Of a DNA stretch of 64,000 nucleotides, positions 63,794-64,000 are shown piece by piece. The stretch is from Arcuatula senhousia (Eukaryota; Mollusca; Bivalvia; Mytilida; Mytilidae). The notes under the pieces were generated by a model. It searched no databases. It saw only the letters and a program-made list of their open reading frames with translations, and was not told the origin of the DNA. The translations under genes were made by a program, and so were the position numbers. Position 1 is the first letter of the stretch; every line of letters starts with the position of its first letter. The stretch spans positions 40,536,106-40,600,105 of the forward strand of contig OZ020303.1 of the NCBI GenBank assembly GCA_963971305.1. Direction: 5' to 3'.

Positions 63794-64000
63794 GTAAGTT
63801 CAATAACATGTATTTTGTTTCGTTAATGTGTAAAACGCCTGCATGATCTATAAAATAACAAAACTACGTCAGTTTTGTTACCATTTAAGCCTTTGCATTG
63901 CTGGAGGGATTACTTAAGCTTAAAATTTTACTTATTTTAATTGTTACGAAGTGAATCTCTTGGTAGTCTCTATGTCGACTTAACGCGTGTTAGATTAAGT
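63794..64000. other. putative downstream intron
   Basis: AT-rich sequence after a GTAAGT donor; no further exon before the window ends. Confidence 0.5.

Overview
The window is AT-rich eukaryotic DNA with no operons, no ribosome-binding sites and no long open reading frames. The repeats point to a bivalve mollusc; several dispersed families look like ones I recall from mussel and other bivalve genomes. That is memory, not a search, and I cannot name the genus. Almost everything recognisable is a transposable element or its relic. The one convincing host-gene piece is a 124-bp exon at 63670-63793, flanked by splice sites and encoding intracellular loop 2 and transmembrane helix 4 of a class A (rhodopsin-like) G-protein-coupled receptor. 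The rest of that gene must lie in introns or beyond the window.

The commonest elements are two related SINE-like families of about 480-515 bp. SINE1 ends in (CTCA)n and SINE2 in (TAAC)n. Their bodies are homologous from the GC-rich head through the centre, but the last ~60 bp differ. I count about twenty-five copies, full and fragmentary, on both strands; seven have target-site duplications (TSDs) of 11-14 bp and two have shorter ones. A third family (SINE3) has a tRNA-like head with A and B boxes, and a fourth has a Leu/Ser-tRNA-like head. Non-LTR retrotransposon 3' ends, with disrupted reverse-transcriptase C-termini, lie at 30988-33657, 43245-44190 and 46999-47470. Three C-terminal fragments of another reverse-transcriptase protein lie near 12.4, 29.4 and 34.4 kb.

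Layout. 0.4-3.25 kb: a 2.87-kb DNA element with inverted ends and a 7-bp TSD. 3.5-10.2 kb: nested SINEs and a tandem-repeat element. 10.2-15.4 kb: little recognisable. 16.9-24.8 kb and 27.0-34.1 kb: two diverged copies (A and B) of one block, each carrying private insertions, so the copies serve as empty-site controls for each other. B holds a four-layer nest: SINE2 containing a LINE, containing a 1.89-kb inverted-repeat element, containing a 179-bp palindromic MITE. 36.1-39.0 kb: mollusc-type dispersed repeats and a three-unit 382-bp tandem array. 40.1-41.4 kb: two full SINE1 copies head to head. 43.1-44.6 kb: a LINE inside an old SINE1. 45-63 kb: scattered SINE copies, simple dispersed repeats and long stretches where I recognise nothing. 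The end: the receptor exon.

There is no gene pathway to reconstruct. The biology here is a history of retroposition, DNA transposition, tandem amplification and segmental duplication, much of which can be put in relative order from the sequence alone.
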